From Actinomycetota bacterium (GTDB lineage Bacteria > Actinomycetota > Actinomycetes > Streptosporangiales > Streptosporangiaceae): DNA of 8,332 nucleotides. The position numbers and the translations under genes were made by a program. The stretch's first letter is position 1. Each line of letters begins with the position of its first letter. Positions 5,537 to 8,332 of the stretch are shown in pieces. Location: positions 1-8,332 of the forward strand of contig PLIQ01000618.1 in assembly GCA_003140115.1 (NCBI GenBank), written 5' to 3'. The notes under the pieces were generated by a model. The model was given only the letters and a program-made list of their open reading frames with translations, searched no databases and was not told the DNA's origin.

Positions 5537-6985
5537 ATGCCTGTGACGACGGGGATCGTCATCGCCGGGGCCGGTTTCGCCGGCATCGGGATGGGGATCG
5601 CGCTGAAGAAGGCCGGCTACCACGACTTCGTGATCCTGGAGAAGGACGGCGACCTCGGCGGGACCTGGCGCGACAACCAGTATCCGGGCTGCGCATGCGA
5701 CGTGCCGTCCCCGCTGTACTCCTACTCTTACGAGCTGAACCCGTCCTGGACACGGGTGTTCGCGCCGCAGCAGGAGATCTGGGACTACCTGCGGGCGTGC
5801 GCGGCCAAGTACGGCGTGGACCAGCACATGCGGTACGGCTGCACGGTGGAGCGGACGGGCTGGGACGACCAGGCCCGGCGCTGGGATCTGGGCACCAGCC
5901 AGGGCGGCTACCGCGCGCGAGCCGTGGTGTCCGCGGGCGGCGCACTGCACATCCCGTCCTACCCGGACCTGCCCGGCGCGGCTGACTTCGCCGGGCCGGC
6001 CTTCCACTCCTCGCACTGGGACCACGCGGCCGACCTGGCCGGGCGGCGGGTCGCGGTAATCGGCACCGGCGCGTCCGCGATCCAGTTCGTGCCGGAGATC
6101 GCCCGGCAGGCCGACACGCTGACGGTGTTCCAGCGCACGCCGCCGTGGCTGCATCCGCGGCCGGACGTGGAGATCCCGGCCCGGGTCCGCGGCACGCTGA
6201 AGGCCGTGCCGGGGGCGCCCCGGGCGTTCCGGAACGCGGTCTACTGGGCGATGGAGACCCGGGCGCTCGGCTTCGCGGTGAGCCCGAAGCTGATGGCCCC
6301 GCTGGAGGCGATGGCCCGGCGGCACCTGGAGAGCCAGGTCGCCGACCCCGGGCTGCAGGCCAAGCTGACCCCGGACTACACCATCGGGTGCAAGCGGATC
6401 TTGCTGTCGTCCGACTACTATCCCGCGCTGCAGCGGCCGAACGTGAACCTGGTCACCGACGCCATTACCGGGATCAAACCGGACGGGGTGGCGACCGCGG
6501 ACGGCACCGTGCACCCGGCCGACGTGATCATCTACGGCACCGGGTTCAAGGTCATCGAATCGGTCAACGCGCTGAACGTGACCGGCCGCGACGGCCGCGA
6601 GCTCAAGCAGGAGGGCATCGAGGCCTACCACGGCATCACGGTGGCCGGCTTCCCGAACTTCTTCATGCTGCTCGGCCCCAACACCGGCCTCGGCCACACC
6701 TCGGTGGTGTTCATGATCGAGAGCCAGATCCAGCACATCATGAGCTGCCTGCGGATCCTGGCCCGGGACCAGGCGGACACCATCGAGGTCAGCCAGGACG
6801 CGTTGCGCCGCTACAACGCCGGCCTGCAGAAGCGCCTGCTCCGGGCGGTGTGGAGCGCGGGCGGGTGCAGGAGCTGGTACCTGGACGACGACGGCATCAA
6901 CCGGGCGCTGTGGCCGGGGTTCTCGTTCGAGTACTGGGCCCGCACGCGGCGGGCCCGGCGCGGCGACTACGCGGTAGCGCGGTGA
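5537..6985 (+). CDS. Type I Baeyer-Villiger-like flavin monooxygenase
   Basis: A 482-residue class B flavoprotein monooxygenase: FAD- and NADPH-dependent, inserting oxygen next to a carbonyl or oxidising a heteroatom. The FAD Rossmann fold is at the N-terminus, IVIAGAGFAGIG with G11-x-G-x-x-G16. GGTW (41-44) and CDVPSPLYSYSY (54-65) follow, as in this family. The Baeyer-Villiger fingerprint F-x-G-x-x-x-H-x-x-x-W-D is intact: F151, G153, H157, W161, D162. The NADPH Rossmann motif VIGTGASA (174-181) comes next, then VFQRTPPW (197-204) and a late IYGTGFK strand. LLGPNTGLGHTSVVFMIESQ is also typical. Length is normal for short type I enzymes. ATG 5537 is the only reasonable start and is probably leaderless. 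The stop overlaps the bicupin start as GTGA, implying co-translation. Substrate unknown; a simple flavin-containing monooxygenase role is the alternative. Confidence 0.93.
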   Translation: MPVTTGIVIAGAGFAGIGMGIALKKAGYHDFVILEKDGDLGGTWRDNQYPGCACDVPSPLYSYSYELNPSWTRVFAPQQEIWDYLRACAAKYGVDQHMRYGCTVERTGWDDQARRWDLGTSQGGYRARAVVSAGGALHIPSYPDLPGAADFAGPAFHSSHWDHAADLAGRRVAVIGTGASAIQFVPEIARQADTLTVFQRTPPWLHPRPDVEIPARVRGTLKAVPGAPRAFRNAVYWAMETRALGFAVSPKLMAPLEAMARRHLESQVADPGLQAKLTPDYTIGCKRILLSSDYYPALQRPNVNLVTDAITGIKPDGVATADGTVHPADVIIYGTGFKVIESVNALNVTGRDGRELKQEGIEAYHGITVAGFPNFFMLLGPNTGLGHTSVVFMIESQIQHIMSCLRILARDQADTIEVSQDALRRYNAGLQKRLLRAVWSAGGCRSWYLDDDGINRALWPGFSFEYWARTRRARRGDYAVAR

Positions 6986-7686
6986 CCGCGGGGACGCCGG
7001 TCGTGCGCCGGCCGGAACAGGTGCCGCCCGGCCCGCTGGCGCCGGGGGTCGCGGCCATGCAGATGCTGAACGACGAGCACGGCTGCCGCGCGCTGCACCA
7101 GCGCCGGCTGCGCCTGGAAGAAGGCGCCGCGCTGGCCGCGACGGCCGGGGGCCGGGGCGAGGCCTGGTATGTGATCCGCGGATCCGGGATACTCGAGGCG
7201 GGCGCGGCCGGGACCGCGGAACTGCGCCCGGGAACCGCGGCATGGCTGCCGTCCTCGGTGGATTACCGGTGCCGGGGCGAGCTCGAGATCCTGGTGATCA
7301 CCGTGCAGGCGGGTGACGCAGAAGACGAGCCGGCGCTGAAGGTCACCACCCTGGAGACCCGCCCGGTGGAGCGGACCGGGGACCGGGAGTTCCGGGTGCT
7401 GCTGAGCGAGGGGCTGTCGATCACGCAGTTCGCCGGGCTGATCCCGCCCGGGCGGGCGCCGGAGCACCAGCACACCTACGACGAGGTGGTGCACGTGCTG
7501 GCCGGGCAGGGCGTGGTCCACCTGGGCGGCGGCCAGCGGGAGATACAGACACAGATCGGGCCGGGCACCTCGATCTACCTGCCGCCGCACACACCGCACT
7601 GCCTGGAGAACACCGGCTCGGAGCCGCTGCAGGTGCTGGGGGTCTTCTATCCGGCCGGGAGCCCGGCCGCCAAGAAGACGACGTAG
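6982..7686 (+). CDS. Bicupin protein with a degenerate first cupin
   Basis: A 234-residue protein of two cupin beta-barrels (about 20-115 and 125-228). The C-terminal cupin has complete metal motifs. Motif 1 is HQHTYDEVVHVLAGQG with H162, H164 and E168; motif 2 is GTSIYLPPHTPHCLEN with H206 and N210. In the N-terminal cupin the matching stretch AGGRGEAWYVIRGSG keeps only the glutamate, and PGTAAWLPSSVDYRCRG has no histidine, so that barrel should not bind metal. Bicupins include dioxygenases, isomerases and sugar- or metabolite-binding proteins; the reaction here is unknown. GTG 6982 overlaps the monooxygenase TGA (GTGA), explaining the lack of a Shine-Dalgarno site and implying translational coupling. 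The frame is open far upstream, but that part lies antisense-like over the monooxygenase and is not real protein. The end, PAGSPAAKKTT, is a common tail in this group. Confidence 0.88.
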   Translation: MTAGTPVVRRPEQVPPGPLAPGVAAMQMLNDEHGCRALHQRRLRLEEGAALAATAGGRGEAWYVIRGSGILEAGAAGTAELRPGTAAWLPSSVDYRCRGELEILVITVQAGDAEDEPALKVTTLETRPVERTGDREFRVLLSEGLSITQFAGLIPPGRAPEHQHTYDEVVHVLAGQGVVHLGGGQREIQTQIGPGTSIYLPPHTPHCLENTGSEPLQVLGVFYPAGSPAAKKTT

Positions 7687-7710
7687 GGCGGGCCGGGGGG
7701 AAAACAGGGC

Positions 7711-8332
7711 GTGCTCGTCATCATCCTGGCTCTGGTGTCGGCCCTCGGGTACGGCGTCTCGGATTTCGCCGCCGGGCTGGCCACGCGCGCGGCCAGCGTC
7801 ATCCAGGTCACGCTACTGGCCTGCCTGGCGGCCGCCGTGCTGGTCCTCGCGGTGCTGCCCTTCGCCGCCTCGCACCGGCCCAGCGGAGCCGCGCTGGCCT
7901 GGGGAGCGGCGGCGGGCGCGAGCGGCACGCTGGGCGGGATCGCGCTGTACCTGGGGTTCCGGTACGCGGCATTCAGCGTGGCCGCCCCGCTCAGCGCGGT
8001 AGGCACGGCCGGGTTCTCGGTGCTCGCCGGGCTGCTCTGGGGGGAACGGCCGAGCACGCTGGCCCTGATCGGGATCGCCCTGGCCCTGCCCGCCATCATC
8101 GGGGTCTCGGTCAGCGCGGGTCAGGGCCAGGGGGACGAGGGGGACGACGAGGCCGAGAGGCCGGCCCGGCCGGCCGCCGGGGTGGCGGCCGGGCTGATCG
8201 CGGGCGCCTGCTTCGCGCTGCTGCTCATCGGGCTGGACCGGGCCGGGTCGCGGAGCGGCCTGTGGCCGGCGGCGGCCGCGGAGGTCGCCGAGCTGGCGGT
8301 CGCGGTGGCCGCGGCCGCGGTGACCCGGAACG
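7711..8332 (+). CDS. EamA/DMT-family membrane transporter, 3' partial
   Basis: The frame runs without a stop from GTG 7711 to the window edge, giving 207 residues of a protein usually near 280-300. It is strongly hydrophobic, with segments at about 2-20, 30-52, 61-83, 88-109, 115-135, 156-175 and 184-204 that look like membrane helices. The segment LLWGERPSTLALIGIALALPAIIGVS (108-133) is the typical end of the first EamA repeat, with its GER and following helix. An acidic linker QGQGDEGDDEAERPARP (138-154) separates the two repeats. The family exports or imports small metabolites; the substrate cannot be told. GGGGGG at 7695-7700 may act as a weak ribosome binding site 10 nt before GTG. It starts 24 bp after the bicupin stop, so it may belong to the same operon. 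Confidence 0.85.
   Translation, partial: MLVIILALVSALGYGVSDFAAGLATRAASVIQVTLLACLAAAVLVLAVLPFAASHRPSGAALAWGAAAGASGTLGGIALYLGFRYAAFSVAAPLSAVGTAGFSVLAGLLWGERPSTLALIGIALALPAIIGVSVSAGQGQGDEGDDEAERPARPAAGVAAGLIAGACFALLLIGLDRAGSRSGLWPAAAAEVAELAVAVAAAAVTRN

Noticed and set aside
6145..6981. Upstream extension of the bicupin frame
   Set aside because: It overlaps the monooxygenase in another frame and encodes Ala/Gly/Arg/His-rich nonsense; GTG 6982 with its GTGA overlap is the proper start.
5492..7243. A 583-codon minus-strand open frame opposite the monooxygenase and bicupin
   Set aside because: The plus strand carries complete FAD, NADPH and Baeyer-Villiger motifs; the antisense product is Arg/Pro/His-rich shadow sequence.
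1..8332. tRNA, rRNA, CRISPR array, phage or defence genes
   Set aside because: No cloverleaf, rRNA segment, spaced repeat array, integrase, nuclease or toxin-antitoxin motif was seen in the window.

Overview
This is very GC-rich DNA with strong G/C third-position bias, frequent GTG starts and few clear Shine-Dalgarno sites. It carries two families tied to deazaflavin cofactor F420: a luciferase-like oxidoreductase and a Ddn-like protein. Together these point to an actinomycete chromosome (Streptosporangiales/Streptomyces-like breadth); the genus cannot be named from the sequence alone.

Layout. 1-687 (+) is the 3' part of an uncharacterised gene whose frame is open to the left edge. It converges on 749-1633 (-), a luciferase-like, probably F420-dependent oxidoreductase, and a 9-bp tandem repeat fills the gap. 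1634-2281 is the only long non-coding stretch. It holds a candidate promoter for the minus-strand gene and a degenerate palindromic region (1758-2131) with an 82-nt hairpin near its centre, and then a tiny possible leader ORF. 2282-2722 (+) is a Ddn-type deazaflavin-dependent nitroreductase-family protein. It is followed after 19 bp by 2742-4454 (+), a YtcJ/amidohydrolase-3 metal hydrolase carrying an in-frame 30-bp duplication. After two GC-rich stem-loops comes 4542-5507 (+), a class I PPK2 polyphosphate kinase. 5537-6985 (+) is a type I Baeyer-Villiger-like flavin monooxygenase, apparently with a leaderless start. It overlaps by 4 bp a bicupin (6982-7686, +) whose first cupin has lost its metal ligands. 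7711-8332 (+) is the beginning of an EamA/DMT-type membrane transporter cut by the right edge.

How the genes may work together. The Ddn-like protein and the amidohydrolase look co-transcribed. The monooxygenase, bicupin and perhaps the transporter form a second tight cluster, suggesting an oxidative small-molecule pathway with export or uptake; the substrate cannot be read from sequence. PPK2 is a housekeeping phosphate/nucleotide enzyme and its place between the two clusters may be coincidental. The genes themselves are ordinary accessory metabolism. The least explained part of the window is the palindromic non-coding element at 1758-2131.
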